From contig DASYYB010000011.1 of the NCBI GenBank assembly GCA_035934235.1, forward strand, positions 1 to 17,732: 17,732 nt of DNA, written 5' to 3'. This document shows, piece by piece, positions 17,728 through 17,732 of this stretch. This stretch comes from REEB95 sp035934235 (lineage in GTDB: Bacteria; Pseudomonadota; Alphaproteobacteria; ATCC43930; CGMCC-115725). Position 1 is the stretch's first letter. The number at the start of each line of letters is the position of its first letter. Below the pieces are notes generated by a model. The model saw only the letters and a list, made by a program, of their open reading frames with translations, had not been told where the DNA came from and did no database searches. The position numbers and the translations under genes were made by a program.

Positions 17728-17732
17728 ATGAT

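Overview
This window is a high-GC, single-direction dcw (division and cell wall) cluster of an alphaproteobacterium. All sixteen recognisable genes lie on the minus strand, so transcription runs from the right edge to the left. The order is mraZ, rsmH, ftsL, ftsI, murE, murF, mraY, murD, ftsW, murG, murC, murB, ddl, ftsQ, ftsA, ftsZ. This gene order, the compact FtsA-FtsZ end, the GC-rich codon use and the MraZ N-terminus (start MAVFLSTYVNKIDRKGR) suggest Alphaproteobacteria, perhaps a Rhodospirillales or Hyphomicrobiales relative. The sequence alone does not fix the genus.

Layout from the transcription start: bases 17603-17732 hold the control region. It has a candidate sigma70-type promoter overlapping four 10-bp-phased TGGG repeats (a MraZ operator), then a GC-rich leader with a small stem-loop. 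Next come mraZ (transcription regulator) and rsmH (16S rRNA methyltransferase), ftsL and ftsI (septal synthase module), and murE-murF-mraY-murD (cytoplasmic precursor synthesis and lipid I formation). These are followed by ftsW (lipid II polymerase), murG (lipid II formation), murC-murB-ddl (early precursor steps and D-Ala-D-Ala), ftsQ (divisome scaffold), ftsA (membrane anchor) and ftsZ (ring GTPase). ftsZ runs off the left edge inside its C-terminal linker.

The genes form one coherent pathway. MurB and MurC-F build UDP-MurNAc-pentapeptide, with Ddl supplying D-Ala-D-Ala; MurA is not in the window. MraY and MurG make lipid I and lipid II. FtsW and FtsI polymerise and crosslink it at the septum, FtsQ and FtsL control that synthase, and FtsA/FtsZ place it. 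The packing is extreme: ten of fifteen junctions are 4-base ATGA/GTGA overlaps, two are 13-14 base overlaps, and two have gaps of 3-4 bases. The only real gap inside the cluster is 75 bases before ftsZ. No convincing intrinsic terminator is visible, so a single long, translationally coupled transcript is the simplest reading.

I found no mobile element, CRISPR array, tRNA, rRNA or foreign-looking insertion, and no undescribed system. The long plus-strand open frames are GC-rich shadows of the real genes. The most informative non-coding signals are the four-copy MraZ operator with its overlapping promoter, and the hairpin plus strong ribosome binding site in front of ftsZ.
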